A stretch of 64,000 nt of DNA from Rhizobium oryziradicis (GTDB lineage Bacteria; Pseudomonadota; Alphaproteobacteria; Rhizobiales; Rhizobiaceae), in the NCBI RefSeq assembly GCF_001939045.1, contig NZ_MKIM01000020.1:164707-228706 (forward strand), given 5' to 3'. How positions within the stretch are numbered: position 1 is the stretch's first letter; the number at the start of each line of letters is the position of its first letter. Both the position numbers and the translations under genes were made by a program. The notes below the pieces were generated by a model. The model saw nothing but the letters and a program-made list of their open reading frames with translations. It ran no database searches and was not told the origin of the DNA. Below, in pieces: positions 1 through 8,736 of the stretch.

Positions 1-561
1 TGCAGCGAGCGTCACGGGCGTTAGGCCAGCCCGTTCCAGCGCAAGTTTGCCCGGCAGTTTTTCGCCTTGATAGAAGGCTTCTGCCTCGCCCATCATCACT
101 GCCGCCATGTGGGCCAGCGGCGCGAGATCGCCCGACGCTCCCACAGACCCCTTTTCCGGGATCAGCGGAATAACGCCCTTTTCCAGCATGGCCTCAAGCA
201 ACCGCACCAGCTCCAGCCGCACGCCCGAAGCGCCACGGCCCAGCGAAATCAGCTTAAGCGACAGGATCAGTCGCACGATATTCTCAGCCAGCGGCGCACC
301 GACGCCGCAGCAATGGGAGAGAATGAGATTACGCTGAAGCGTGGCGGTATCGGCGGCATCAATCTTGATGGAGGCCAGTTTGCCAAAGCCGGTGTTGACG
401 CCGTACACTGGCTCATTGCCTGCCGCAATCGCGGCAATCCGGGCTGCTGCCCTCTCAATGCCCGCATCAAAGCTGCGATCCAGCACAGCTGGTTCGCCCT
501 GCCAATAAATCTTAGCCAGATCAGCCAGCGGCACGGAGCCAGGGTGAAGGGTAATGGTCAT
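1..561 (-). CDS. hutH: Histidine ammonia-lyase HutH, N-terminal part (cut by window edge)
   Basis: First enzyme of histidine breakdown: it removes ammonia from L-histidine to give urocanate in the cytoplasm. The window holds the first 187 residues; the rest lies beyond the left edge. The Ala-Ser-Gly triad that cyclises to the MIO electrophile is visible at residues 142-144 inside [11 protein letters not shown], the same numbering as the well-studied Pseudomonas enzyme. The N-terminal [12 protein letters not shown] motif is also present. The ATG follows a strong AAGGGGGC ribosome site and overlaps the hutI stop (ATGA), so hutI and hutH are co-transcribed and translationally coupled. The identification is secure; completeness cannot be judged. 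Confidence 0.96.
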   Translation of the reverse strand, partial: MTITLHPGSVPLADLAKIYWQGEPAVLDRSFDAGIERAAARIAAIAAGNEPVYGVNTGFGKLASIKIDAADTATLQRNLILSHCCGVGAPLAENIVRLILSLKLISLGRGASGVRLELVRLLEAMLEKGVIPLIPEKGSVGASGDLAPLAHMAAVMMGEAEAFYQGEKLPGKLALERAGLTPVTLAA

Positions 562-1805
562 AGTGCCCCCTTGTTGAAAGGTGTTGTCGTGTCCTCACCG
601 CGCCATACCCGCGCGTAAAGCGGGTTAAAGCCCATGCGGTAGACAAGCTCAGACAGTTCAGAAATGTCCCATATGGCCAGATCAGCCGATTTTCCGGCCT
701 CCAGCGTGCCAATCTCATCCAGCCGACCCAGTGCGCGGGCGGCCTCGCGGGTGACGCCTGCTATGCATTCTTCCACCGTCATGCCAAACAGGGTAGCACC
801 CATGTTCATGGTCAGCAGCAGCGAGGTGAGCGGTGAGGTGCCGGGGTTGTTGTCGGTGGCCAGCGCCATTTTTGTGCCGTGCTGGCGAAAGAGATCAATC
901 GGCGGCTTTTTCGTCTCGCGGATAAAGTAAAAGGCACCCGGCAGCAGCACTGCCACGGTTCCTGCTTCCGCCATGGCTTTCGCCCCTGCCGCATCGGTAT
1001 ATTCCAGATGATCGGCCGAGAGTGCGCCATAGTCAGCAGCAAGAGCAGCACCGGAAAGATTGGAAAGCTGATCGGCGTGAAGTTTCACCGGCAGGCCCAG
1101 TGCGTGTGCCGCATCAAAAACCACGCGCATTTCAGCGGGTGAGAAGGCAATGCCCTCGCAAAACCCATCCACGGCATCCACAAGCCGCTCAGTATGGGCC
1201 GCTTTCAGCCCGGGAAGTACCACCTCGCGGATAAAATCGCCATTGCGGCCCTTGTATTCGGCAGGCGTGGCATGGGCTCCGAGATAGGTGGTGGTGATGG
1301 ACACAGGGCGGGTATCGCCAAGTTTGCGCGCCGCGCGCAACATTTTCAGCTCGTCTTCCACGGTCAAGCCATAGCCGGATTTGACCTCGATGGTGGTCAC
1401 ACCTTCTGCCATCAGCGCGTCTAGACGCGGCAGGGTTTCGCGCAGCAAATCCGCTTCGCTGGCCGTACGGATCTTGGATACGGATGAGACAATACCACCA
1501 CCTGCCCGGGCAATCTCCTCGTAGCTGGCACCTGCCAACCGCATTTCAAATTCATGGGCGCGATTGCCGGCGTGCACCAGATGAGTGTGGCAATCCACGA
1601 GGCCGGGGGTGATCCAGCGGCCCTCGCAATCGGTTACATCAGCAGCATTCAGCAGGCTGATTGGCAGTTCGCCCATGGGTCCAGCGTAAACAATCTGCCC
1701 GCCGCGCACCATAAGCGCGGCATCCTCGATAATGCCGAGGCCTGAGAGATGCGGATTGAGCGTTGCCAACCGCGCATTGGTGAAAATGCGATCCCGATCT
1801 GTCAT
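558..1805 (-). CDS. hutI: Imidazolonepropionase HutI
   Basis: Opens the imidazolone ring of 4-imidazolone-5-propionate to give N-formimidoyl-L-glutamate, the third step of histidine degradation. It is a metal-dependent amidohydrolase: the HTH metal motif ([12 protein letters not shown]), a second His in [14 protein letters not shown], and the [10 protein letters not shown] segment near the C-terminus are all visible. Length is 415 residues, normal for the family. I chose the ATG at 1805 (MTDRDRIF) because AAGGGA lies just upstream; an in-frame ATG at 1838 has no ribosome site. It is first of a hutI-hutH operon and divergent from hutF. HutU, expected between HutH and HutI in the pathway, is not in the window. 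Confidence 0.95.
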   Translation of the reverse strand: MTDRDRIFTNARLATLNPHLSGLGIIEDAALMVRGGQIVYAGPMGELPISLLNAADVTDCEGRWITPGLVDCHTHLVHAGNRAHEFEMRLAGASYEEIARAGGGIVSSVSKIRTASEADLLRETLPRLDALMAEGVTTIEVKSGYGLTVEDELKMLRAARKLGDTRPVSITTTYLGAHATPAEYKGRNGDFIREVVLPGLKAAHTERLVDAVDGFCEGIAFSPAEMRVVFDAAHALGLPVKLHADQLSNLSGAALAADYGALSADHLEYTDAAGAKAMAEAGTVAVLLPGAFYFIRETKKPPIDLFRQHGTKMALATDNNPGTSPLTSLLLTMNMGATLFGMTVEECIAGVTREAARALGRLDEIGTLEAGKSADLAIWDISELSELVYRMGFNPLYARVWRGEDTTTPFNKGAL

Positions 1806-1863
1806 GCTGATCCCTTGTTTTTGCGGCTCAGGCTGCATTGCGCCTGATCGATTTTCCTATTAT

Positions 1864-1871
1864 GTATATAC
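1864..1871. promoter_or_regulatory. Candidate HutC operator between hutI and hutF
   Basis: A perfect 8-bp palindrome GTATATAC lies in the 125-bp divergent promoter region of hutI and hutF. It resembles the TTGTATATACAA-type sites bound by GntR-family HutC repressors (recalled from the family, not searched). A related sequence, TTGACTATACAA, lies upstream of the hut transporter operon at 8624-8635. Binding by the HutC at 4772-5521 is an inference. Confidence 0.45.
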
Positions 1872-1930
1872 TTAATGAGCCCATGCGCAAGACAGAAAAG
1901 GCGCAAGCCAGAAAATGAGAGGGGAAAGCC

Positions 1931-3280
1931 ATGACGACACTCTACGCAAAACAGGCACTGTTGCCAGATGGTTGGGTCAAGGATGTACGGCTGACGCTGA
2001 AAGACCGCTCCATTTTTGCCATTGAGCAGGATGTTGAGGCGCAAGCGGGTGATGAGCGGCACGAGATTTTGCTGCCCGCCATTGCCAATTTGCACAGTCA
2101 TGCCTTTCAGCGCGGCATGGCAGGCTTGGCAGAGCTGCGCGGGCCGGACAGTGATAGTTTCTGGAGCTGGCGCACGGTAATGTATCGCTTTGCCCTGACG
2201 ATGAGCCCGGACCAGATGCAGGCCATTGCCGCGCAGTTGTATGTGGAAATGCTGGAAGCAGGCTTTGGCCGGGTGGGCGAGTTCCACTATCTGCATCATG
2301 ACCGCGATGGCAGTGCTTTCGCCAACCGTGCCGAGATGGCCGAGCGCATTGTGGGGGCGGCGGAAGAGACCGGCATTGGCCTCACCTTATTGCCGGTGTT
2401 TTATGCCCATTCCGGCTTCGGGGGTCTGGCTCCCAACGAGGGCCAGCGGCGGTTTATCAATGATCTTGATGGCTTTGCGGATTTGCTGGAGGGGGCGAAA
2501 AAAGCGTCCTCCCGTTTACCCGGTAGCGTCACAGGCATTGCACCCCACAGCCTGCGGGCCGTGACCCCGGCAGAACTATCCGCCCTACAACAGCTTTCTT
2601 TCGATGGCCCCATCCATATTCACGTGGCCGAGCAGGTAAAGGAAGTGGAAGATTGCGTGGCGTGGTCTGGAAAGCGCCCGGTGCAATGGCTGCTGGACAA
2701 TGCCGATCTCACCCAGCGCTGGTGCTTGATCCATGCCACCCATATGACAGAAGATGAGACTGTACGGATGGCAAAAAGCGGTGCGATTGCCGGTCTTTGC
2801 CCGATCACCGAGGCCAATTTGGGTGATGGCACGTTTAACGCGTCGGTGTTTTTGGAGCAGGGCGGACGTTTTGGGGTCGGCTCCGATTCCAACATCCTGA
2901 TTGGCATTGCCGATGAGCTGCGTCAGCTGGAATATTCGCAGCGTCTGGCGCATCGCGCCCGTAACGTCATGGCTGTGCCCGGTGGATCGACCGGGCGGTA
3001 TTTGTTTGACGGTGCCGTTGTGGGTGGGGCTGCGGCCTTGATGGCTGACGATGGCTTGGCGGTGGGCAAGTCGGCTGATGTTGTCAGTCTCAAGCCACGA
3101 CCTGACCTTGGTTTGAGTGGGGATCAGATTTTGGATAGTTTCATCTTTGCCAATGGCGCTATGGTGGATTGCGTTTGGGTCGGTGGTGCTAAGCAGGTGG
3201 AAGCTGGGCGGCACATTGCGCGGGAGCGAATTGCGGCACGGTTTGCGGGCGTGATGCGGGATTTGATGACATCGTTTTGA
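1931..3280 (+). CDS. hutF: Formimidoylglutamate deiminase HutF
   Basis: Deiminates N-formimidoyl-L-glutamate to N-formyl-L-glutamate and ammonia, the branch of histidine degradation that is completed by the deformylase HutG. It is an amidohydrolase of 449 residues, as usual. Metal and active-site motifs are visible: LHSHAFQRGM near residue 56, HIHVAEQ, LIHATHM and VGSDSN. The start is well supported by GAGAGGGG upstream. It is transcribed away from hutI across a short shared promoter region carrying a putative HutC site. Its presence shows the organism uses the two-step HutF/HutG route rather than one-step HutG formiminoglutamase; hutG itself is not seen here. Confidence 0.94.
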   Translation: MTTLYAKQALLPDGWVKDVRLTLKDRSIFAIEQDVEAQAGDERHEILLPAIANLHSHAFQRGMAGLAELRGPDSDSFWSWRTVMYRFALTMSPDQMQAIAAQLYVEMLEAGFGRVGEFHYLHHDRDGSAFANRAEMAERIVGAAEETGIGLTLLPVFYAHSGFGGLAPNEGQRRFINDLDGFADLLEGAKKASSRLPGSVTGIAPHSLRAVTPAELSALQQLSFDGPIHIHVAEQVKEVEDCVAWSGKRPVQWLLDNADLTQRWCLIHATHMTEDETVRMAKSGAIAGLCPITEANLGDGTFNASVFLEQGGRFGVGSDSNILIGIADELRQLEYSQRLAHRARNVMAVPGGSTGRYLFDGAVVGGAAALMADDGLAVGKSADVVSLKPRPDLGLSGDQILDSFIFANGAMVDCVWVGGAKQVEAGRHIARERIAARFAGVMRDLMTSF

Positions 3281-3310
3281 GGCGGCAATGGTTGGCGTTG
3301 GCGCAAGTCA

Positions 3311-3375
3311 CCCCCCTCTGGCTTGCCAGCCATCTCCCCCCTTGAGGGGGAGATGGTCGGCAGACCAGAGGGGGG
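3311..3375. repeat. Nested palindromic intergenic repeat (rhizobial type)
   Basis: This is a 65-bp double palindrome between the convergent hutF and monooxygenase genes. Outer arms CCCCCCTCTGG (3311-3321) and its complement (3365-3375) enclose inner arms CCATCTCCCCC (3330-3340) and GGGGGAGATGG (3346-3356) around a 5-nt loop. This C/G-rich 'CTGCC..CATCTCCCCC' palindrome is typical of dispersed intergenic elements in Rhizobiaceae (RIME-like, from memory). It could also act as a transcription barrier between the convergent genes. Confidence 0.8.
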
Positions 3376-3384
3376 CGATCTTGC

Positions 3385-4752
3385 TCAGGTCTCTTTGGCA
3401 ATCCCACCATTCCGCGCCGCCGCATACCGATTGACCGGCATCGACAAGCCCAAATTTTCCCGCAAGGTCTTGCCCTCATACTCTTCCCGGAACAGCCCGC
3501 GCCTGCGCAGTTCCGGCAGCACCAGCTTTACGAAATCATTCAAGCTGGCGGGCAGAGTGGGTAGCATCAGAATAAAGCCATCGGCGGCTCCGGCCTGAAA
3601 CCATTCTTCCATGAAATCGGCGATCTCGGTGGGGGTGCCGGTGATGCCGTTGCCGGTACTTTTTTCTGCGTAAAAGCGGATCAACTCGCCAACAGTGTGG
3701 CCTTCCATGATGAAATCGCGCAACCATTCAAACATGGCTTTTGAGCCTTTTGGCTCTGTGGGCAGGCGCTCCAGCGGGAAGGGCTGATCGAGCGCCACGC
3801 CGGAGAGATCGGCTTCCAGAAATTCCCCCAGCATCCAGCGGCCCACGTCGGGGTGTAGATTATCGATCAGGAAATCCACCTTGGCCTGGGCCTCGGCTTT
3901 GGTTTCACCGACATTGACCACCAAGCCCGGCATCAATTTCAAATCATTGGTAGAGCGGCCATATTTGGCCATGCGGCTCTTGATATTATCAGCGAAAGCC
4001 TTGTTGCGCTCCAAATTGGAGGCAAGGCTGAAGACAATTTCGGCGGTGCGGGCGGCCAGTTCCATGCCAGCTTCAGATCCGCCAGCCTGCGCAATCACCG
4101 GGCGGCCTTGCGGGCTTGCTGCAATGTTGAGCGGCCCCCGCACCTGAAAATGCTTGCCCTTGTGGTTCAGCGTGTGCAGCTTATCCTTGTCGTGGTAAAG
4201 CCCCTTTGCCTTGTCCAGCACCAATGCATCCGGCTCGAAACTATCCCATAGGCCAAACACCACATCGACGAATTCCGAGCCGCGCTCATAGCGCTCCGCA
4301 TGGGGTGGCAGGCCTTCAAAACCGTAATTATAGCCGGTTTCATCATGGTCGGAGGTGACAACATTCCAGCAAGCGCGGCCACCGCTGAGATGATCAATCG
4401 AGGCGAACAGGCGAGCAATGTTGTAAGGCTCGTAATAGCTGGTGGAGGCGGTGGCGACAAAGCCGAGTTTTTCCGTCAGCACCGACAGCGCCGAAATCAG
4501 CGACAGCGGTTCAAACCGGTTCATCTTGGTGGGCGAGCGGGCCAGCGCATCGGCATCGCCAATGGCGGCGGCGGGGGAGTCGGCTAAAAACATAAAGTCG
4601 AATTTGGCCGCTTCCGAGATTTTTGCAACGTTGAGCAGGTGATCAATCTTGTTGGCCCCCTGCACATCGGCATCCGGGTGCCGCCACGCTGCCGGGTTGA
4701 AACCGAAGGTGTAGACAAAGGTTCCAAGCTTTAGTGTGTCGGTGCGGGCCAT
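3385..4752 (-). CDS. NtaA/DmoA-family FMN-dependent monooxygenase
   Basis: Bacterial-luciferase-like (LLM class) flavin-dependent monooxygenase of 455 residues. The opening KLGTFVYTFGFNPAAWRHP, the conserved ATASTSYYEPYNIARLFASIDHLSGGRACWNVVTS region and the QAGGSEAG motif match the NtaA / SnaA / DszA / DmoA group, which oxidises sulfur- or nitrogen-containing small molecules using FMNH2 from a separate reductase. The substrate cannot be read from sequence, and no reductase gene is adjacent. It is the last gene of the hut transporter-hutC operon, 19 bp after hutC, which is an unusual place and suggests a link to an imidazole- or amino-acid-like substrate (inference). Confidence 0.85.
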   Translation of the reverse strand: MARTDTLKLGTFVYTFGFNPAAWRHPDADVQGANKIDHLLNVAKISEAAKFDFMFLADSPAAAIGDADALARSPTKMNRFEPLSLISALSVLTEKLGFVATASTSYYEPYNIARLFASIDHLSGGRACWNVVTSDHDETGYNYGFEGLPPHAERYERGSEFVDVVFGLWDSFEPDALVLDKAKGLYHDKDKLHTLNHKGKHFQVRGPLNIAASPQGRPVIAQAGGSEAGMELAARTAEIVFSLASNLERNKAFADNIKSRMAKYGRSTNDLKLMPGLVVNVGETKAEAQAKVDFLIDNLHPDVGRWMLGEFLEADLSGVALDQPFPLERLPTEPKGSKAMFEWLRDFIMEGHTVGELIRFYAEKSTGNGITGTPTEIADFMEEWFQAGAADGFILMLPTLPASLNDFVKLVLPELRRRGLFREEYEGKTLRENLGLSMPVNRYAAARNGGIAKET

Positions 4753-4771
4753 GGCGATCTCTTCTCTGTGC

Positions 4772-5521
4772 TCAGGCAGGGGTTAAAAGACGTTGCGAGG
4801 GGGTGAAGCGGGCGGTGACGGCGTGGCTGGCACCGGGGTAGGTGAGGCGCACTTGAGTGACGGTCTCATCCAGCCGCCAGGTCTGGCGCTCCACCACCAG
4901 AACCGGGCTGTTGGCGGCAATGTCTAAGGTTTTGGCCGCCGCATCATTGGCGGCTTCGGCGGCAATGCGGTGTTCGGCAGCGTTCCACGGAATGTGGTCC
5001 AAAAGCCACGGGCCGGGGGCCAGATCGGCAAAATCAGCATCAAGCGCCTGCGGTACGACGCCGAGATTGATAATGCGCTCTTCCAGACAAAAGGGTTTGT
5101 CATTGGCATAATGCAGGCAGGTGAGGGCCAGCAGCTTGCGGCGGGGTGCAAGAGACAGGTTGTCAGATTCAGCCTTGGTGGGAGCGCGGATGGTGCGTGC
5201 GAGAATGCCGTGATGATAGGTCTTGTCCAGTGCGATGACTTCATCGCGAATGTCGTAAATTTCCAGAATGGCGCTTTGCGAATTCTGCGGCATGACAATG
5301 CTACCGGTTTTGCGCTTGCGCAGCACCAGCCCTGCACGGGCAAGCTGGGTCAGCACCTTGTTCACCGTCATACGTGAGCAGGCATATTTCTCGGTTAGCA
5401 CCTGTTCAGAGGGGATTTTATAGCCCGGCGGCCATGTCCCTGAGAGGATATTGCTCTCAATATCATCCAGAATGCGCTGGTGCAGCGATTTGCCGCGTGT
5501 GTCGATCTCGTCTGTCATCAT
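4772..5521 (-). CDS. hutC: Histidine utilisation repressor HutC (GntR family)
   Basis: Transcription factor of 249 residues: an N-terminal GntR winged helix-turn-helix (about residues 10-78, with IPSEQVLTEKYACSRMTVNKVL) followed by a UTRA ligand-binding domain (about 95-240). HutC proteins repress hut genes and are released by urocanate. Its location in the hut cluster and the GntR/UTRA layout with the LHQRILDDIE opening support the call. The start overlaps the stop of the ABC ATPase gene (ATGA), so it is made from the transporter operon it probably represses. Candidate operators lie at 1864-1871 and 8624-8635. Confidence 0.9.
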   Translation of the reverse strand: MMTDEIDTRGKSLHQRILDDIESNILSGTWPPGYKIPSEQVLTEKYACSRMTVNKVLTQLARAGLVLRKRKTGSIVMPQNSQSAILEIYDIRDEVIALDKTYHHGILARTIRAPTKAESDNLSLAPRRKLLALTCLHYANDKPFCLEERIINLGVVPQALDADFADLAPGPWLLDHIPWNAAEHRIAAEAANDAAAKTLDIAANSPVLVVERQTWRLDETVTQVRLTYPGASHAVTARFTPSQRLLTPA

Positions 5522-6309
5522 GCCAGCATCGATGCACCGCGATCCAGATAGGTGTCAAGGAACTGCTCCAACCTTGGATGGCGCGGCTTGGCAAAAACAT
5601 CCGATGGTGCGCCGGTGAACAACAGCTTGCCGTGATCGAGAAAGCTGATCTGCTGGCCCACTGTGGCGGCAAAGCCAATCTCGTGGCTGACCACCACCAT
5701 GGTCATGCCCTCCGCTGCCAAGTCGCGCATCACGGTCAGGACTTCGCCGGTCAATTCGGGGTCGAGTGCCGAGGTGGGCTCATCAAACAGCATGATTTTG
5801 GGCTGCAAGGCGAGTGCGCGGGCAATGGCCACGCGTTGCTGCTGACCACCGGAGAGTTGGGAGGGATAGTGGCCTGCGCGGTTTTCCAGCCCCACCTTTT
5901 TCAGCTGCACCATGGCGCGGTCTTCGGCCTCGCGCTTTGGCACTTTGTGCACGGTCTTCAACGCTTCTGATACATTGCCAAGCGCCGTCATATGCGGCCA
6001 GAGATTGAACTGCTGAAACACCATGCCGATTTTGGAGCGCACAGTGCGGATCTGGGCGGCGGGCAGGCGTTCGCGCTGACCATCAGGGCGCTCAAAATAG
6101 CCAAGCGCCTCGCCGCTGATGGTGATCATGCCTTCGCTGGCCTCTTCCAGAAAGGCCATGCAGCGGAGCAGCGTGCTTTTGCCGGAGCCGGAAGGGCCGA
6201 TCAGGCAGGAAACTTTACCTTCCGGGATCTCCAGATTGATGTCACTCAACACGGTGTTGGGGCCAAAACGCTTGACGAGCTTGGATATGGAAATGGCGGG
6301 AAGCGTCAT
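5518..6309 (-). CDS. Polar amino-acid ABC transporter ATP-binding protein (hut-linked)
   Basis: Cytoplasmic ATPase (263 residues) of a polar amino-acid importer. Walker A GPSGSGKST at about residues 38-46, the Q-loop, the signature LSGGQQQR, Walker B IMLFDEPTSALDPE and the H-loop VVSHE are intact. It belongs to the GlnQ/HisP class. Overlaps of 4 bp with both neighbours tie it to two permeases upstream and hutC downstream. Its place in a hut operon makes histidine or a close derivative such as urocanate the likely substrate; that is context, not sequence proof. Confidence 0.93.
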   Translation of the reverse strand: MTLPAISISKLVKRFGPNTVLSDINLEIPEGKVSCLIGPSGSGKSTLLRCMAFLEEASEGMITISGEALGYFERPDGQRERLPAAQIRTVRSKIGMVFQQFNLWPHMTALGNVSEALKTVHKVPKREAEDRAMVQLKKVGLENRAGHYPSQLSGGQQQRVAIARALALQPKIMLFDEPTSALDPELTGEVLTVMRDLAAEGMTMVVVSHEIGFAATVGQQISFLDHGKLLFTGAPSDVFAKPRHPRLEQFLDTYLDRGASMLA

Positions 6310-6974
6310 GGCGCGGAAAACCTCAATCTGCTCAAACGGGCTTCAGTCTTGCGGGCCGCCCAGGCGGTGGCCTCCACAATGACCCAGTAAATCACCGCCA
6401 GCACAAAAATCGCCTCCAGAAAGGCATATTGGGCCGAGCCAATGGCGCTGACGGTGGCGGTGAGTTCGGGAACGGTGATGATCGACAACACGGCCGATTC
6501 TTTCAAAAGAATGATGGCGAGATTGACGCAAGGCGGTAGCACAATCAGCGCCATTTCCGGCAGCAGAATGCGGCGGATGGTTTGAAAGCGCGTCAAGCCG
6601 AGGCATTCCGCCGCTTCCACATGGCCATGGGGAACCGAGCCATAGCCTGCGCGGAAAATTTCCGAATAATAGGCGGCGGAATAGACGGTGAGGCCAATCA
6701 ACCCGCAGGGGATCGGGTCCAGCGACACGCCCACATAGGGGCCGCCATAATAAACGAGGAAAATCTGGATCAGAAACGGAGTGCCGCGCAGCACTTCCAC
6801 CACCAGCCCCAGCGGAATATCCAGAAATCTGCCGCCATAGCGACGCCCTGTTGCCACCAGAAAGCCAACAAAGATGCCCAGCACCATGCCGACAATCCAG
6901 ATCCACAGCGTGGTGAGGGCACCACTGGCAATCTCCGGCAGGTGATCAAGAATGACTTTGGGATCAAACATCAT
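6306..6974 (-). CDS. Amino-acid ABC transporter permease (second)
   Basis: Inner-membrane permease of the His/Glu/Gln/Arg family, 222 residues with about five hydrophobic segments. The coupling EAA loop is visible as EAAECLGLTRFQTIRRILLPEM, and the N-terminal half carries the usual VEVLRGTPFLIQIFLVYYG segment. Start and stop overlap the flanking genes by 4 bp. It pairs with the permease at 6971-7612 to form a heterodimeric channel, as in HisQ/HisM. Confidence 0.93.
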   Translation of the reverse strand: MMFDPKVILDHLPEIASGALTTLWIWIVGMVLGIFVGFLVATGRRYGGRFLDIPLGLVVEVLRGTPFLIQIFLVYYGGPYVGVSLDPIPCGLIGLTVYSAAYYSEIFRAGYGSVPHGHVEAAECLGLTRFQTIRRILLPEMALIVLPPCVNLAIILLKESAVLSIITVPELTATVSAIGSAQYAFLEAIFVLAVIYWVIVEATAWAARKTEARLSRLRFSAP

Positions 6975-7612
6975 TTGATGGCTCCCGGAAGCGCACGTTC
7001 AACTGTGCTGCTCAACAGCGCCACGCTCCAGCAGATGATCAGGTAAATCAGCCCGGCTGCTGAAAACAGTTCCAGCGGCAGATAGGTGGAGGCAGCCAGA
7101 TCTTGTGCCATGCGGGTCAGCTCGACAATGCCCACCACCGACACCAGCGAGGAGGATTTGAGGATCATGATCGCTTCATTGACCAGAGCCGGAAACGTCA
7201 GCCGAAGTGCAATGGGCAGTTTGATGCGCAAGAATGTCTGCCTTTGCGAAAATCCGGCCATATCAGCGGCTTCAATCAAGCCGCGCGGCACGCTCTCAAA
7301 TCCGCCCCGCAGGTTTTCGGCCTGATAGGCGGCTGTGCAGAGCGACAGGCCAATGATGGCGGCCACCACACTTGGCACGTTGATACCAATGAAGGGGAGG
7401 AGATTGTAGATCAGCAGCAATTGCACCAGCAGTGGCACGCCGCGAAAGAAGCTGATGAACAGCTTGGTCGGCATCGTATAGAGCGGCTTACCGGAAAGCA
7501 TGGCAGCGGACAGGACAACGGCCAGCAGAAAACCAAAGACGATGGAAATCACGCTGATGCCCAGTGTCCACCCAGCAGCCTTGACCAGCAGGAAGAAGAG
7601 TTTGAAAGACAT
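6971..7612 (-). CDS. Amino-acid ABC transporter permease (first)
   Basis: Inner-membrane permease of 213 residues in the polar amino-acid family. Visible are the SFFRGVPLLVQLLLIYNLLPF segment and the EAA loop IEAADMAGFSQRQTFLRIKLP that docks on the ATPase. It is 100 bp downstream of the binding-protein gene and overlaps the second permease by 4 bp. It is the first of two related but non-identical permeases, so the transporter is a heterodimer. Confidence 0.93.
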   Translation of the reverse strand: MSFKLFFLLVKAAGWTLGISVISIVFGFLLAVVLSAAMLSGKPLYTMPTKLFISFFRGVPLLVQLLLIYNLLPFIGINVPSVVAAIIGLSLCTAAYQAENLRGGFESVPRGLIEAADMAGFSQRQTFLRIKLPIALRLTFPALVNEAIMILKSSSLVSVVGIVELTRMAQDLAASTYLPLELFSAAGLIYLIICWSVALLSSTVERALPGAIK

Positions 7613-7679
7613 GGCTCTCCGGTCTTTGCGATTTTGTGGCCATCAATGAGCATGGATCGTTCAGTGTGGCAAAGAAAGA

Positions 7680-7697
7680 AGGGCGCTTTCACGCCCT
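7680..7697 (-). other. Intercistronic hairpin between binding protein and permease
   Basis: AGGGCG and CGCCCT arms around a 6-nt loop lie in the 100-bp gap after the substrate-binding gene; on the minus strand the stem is followed by TTCTTTC. Such hairpins commonly trap exonucleases or partly terminate, leaving more binding-protein mRNA than permease mRNA. The function here is inferred. Confidence 0.5.
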
Positions 7698-7712
7698 CCC
7701 AATTGGCACATC

Positions 7713-8543
7713 TCAAAATGCCGGGTCTTTGACGCTGTCTGGCGTATCAAACTTGGTGCCGAACCATTTTTCCTGCAATTTTGCCATGCGGCCATCGCCC
7801 TTCATCTTGATCAGCGCGGCATCGACGGCATCAATCAGGCTGGCGTGGTCTGCATCCTTGGTGCCGATAAAGCCGAAATAGCTCTTCTTGCCAAAGGGAG
7901 GCAGAACCACTTCAAAGACACCATTGCGCTGCTTGGCCACGAAAGCAATGTTGGGCAGCGAATTGGCAACAGCCACAACGCGGCCAGCGGCCATATCGGC
8001 ATAGGCATCGTTGAAGGACACGTATTCGTGGACATCAATTTTCTTGGGCAATGTAGCCGAGAATTCCTGAAGCTGGGCCAGCTGTGATGTGGCCTTGCCA
8101 ACGCCGACGGCTTTGCCTGCCAGATCTTCGGGCTTGGTAATGGCCTTGTCGCTTGCCTTTTTCAGGATGGCAACCGTGGCTTCGGCGATCGGTGCCGTGA
8201 AGCGGTAACGCTCCATGCGGGCCTTGGTGATCGTGGCGGGGCCAGCGACCATATCAAACTTGCCGGCTTCCAAGGCTGGCAAAACGCCATCCCATGGCAG
8301 GGCAACCCACTCGATCTTCACGCCGAGTTCCTTGCCGATTTCGGCAAAGAGATCCACGTTGAGACCAACGTGATCGCCAGCGTCAATGAAATCGAAGGGG
8401 GCAAAAGCGGTTTCGGTGCCAACTTTCAAGGTGCCAGCGGCTTTGATCTTGGCGAGCGCATCTTCGGCATGGGCCGAAACGCTTGCGCCAAACAACAGGG
8501 CAGCACCCAGCGCCGCCTTGAGCAACAGTCTTTTCTGCATCAT
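7713..8543 (-). CDS. Periplasmic amino-acid-binding protein (hut-linked ABC importer)
   Basis: Solute-binding protein (SBP_bac_3 type), 276 residues. A clear signal peptide with the hydrophobic stretch LLLKAALGAALLFGA is cut after SAHA, near residue 26. The mature part begins with the family pattern LAKIKAAGTLKVGTETAFAPFDF and keeps the GxxVDLFAEIGKELGVKIEWV segment. It is the first gene of the six-gene operon ending in hutC and the monooxygenase, with a candidate HutC site about 80-90 bp upstream. It presumably delivers histidine or a histidine catabolite to the permeases; ligand identity is inferred from context only. Confidence 0.92.
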   Translation of the reverse strand: MMQKRLLLKAALGAALLFGASVSAHAEDALAKIKAAGTLKVGTETAFAPFDFIDAGDHVGLNVDLFAEIGKELGVKIEWVALPWDGVLPALEAGKFDMVAGPATITKARMERYRFTAPIAEATVAILKKASDKAITKPEDLAGKAVGVGKATSQLAQLQEFSATLPKKIDVHEYVSFNDAYADMAAGRVVAVANSLPNIAFVAKQRNGVFEVVLPPFGKKSYFGFIGTKDADHASLIDAVDAALIKMKGDGRMAKLQEKWFGTKFDTPDSVKDPAF

Positions 8544-8623
8544 GATCTCTCCAGTTTTACCCGCGCCCGCAATGAGCTGTCAGGCTGCGCCATTCCCCGT
8601 TTGTTGCCAATTGTTTTGGCTTT

Positions 8624-8635
8624 TTGACTATACAA
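8624..8635. promoter_or_regulatory. Candidate HutC operator upstream of the hut transporter operon
   Basis: TTGACTATACAA (reverse complement TTGTATAGTCAA) has TTG..CAA ends and a GTATA core, one or two bases from a perfect TTGTATATACAA. It lies 81 bp upstream of the binding-protein start. Together with the site at 1864-1871 it suggests shared control by HutC. Confidence 0.4.
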
Positions 8636-8674
8636 ATAGAGCGGGGTTCAAGGCTGCTGTCAACAAAATTGTGC

Positions 8675-8708
8675 AAAAAAAAGCCGTGCTTATTTTGTAA
8701 GCACGGCT
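8675..8708 (-). terminator. Rho-independent terminator of the frc operon
   Basis: Perfect 11-bp arms (8682-8692 and 8698-8708, AGCCGTGCTTA on the + strand) around a 5-nt loop; read on the minus strand the stem is followed by eight T residues. It lies just after the frcK stop and ends the minus-strand frc transcript before the hut transporter promoter region. Confidence 0.92.
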
Positions 8709-8736
8709 ATGGATTTTGTCGAGAGGAGAATTCTCG

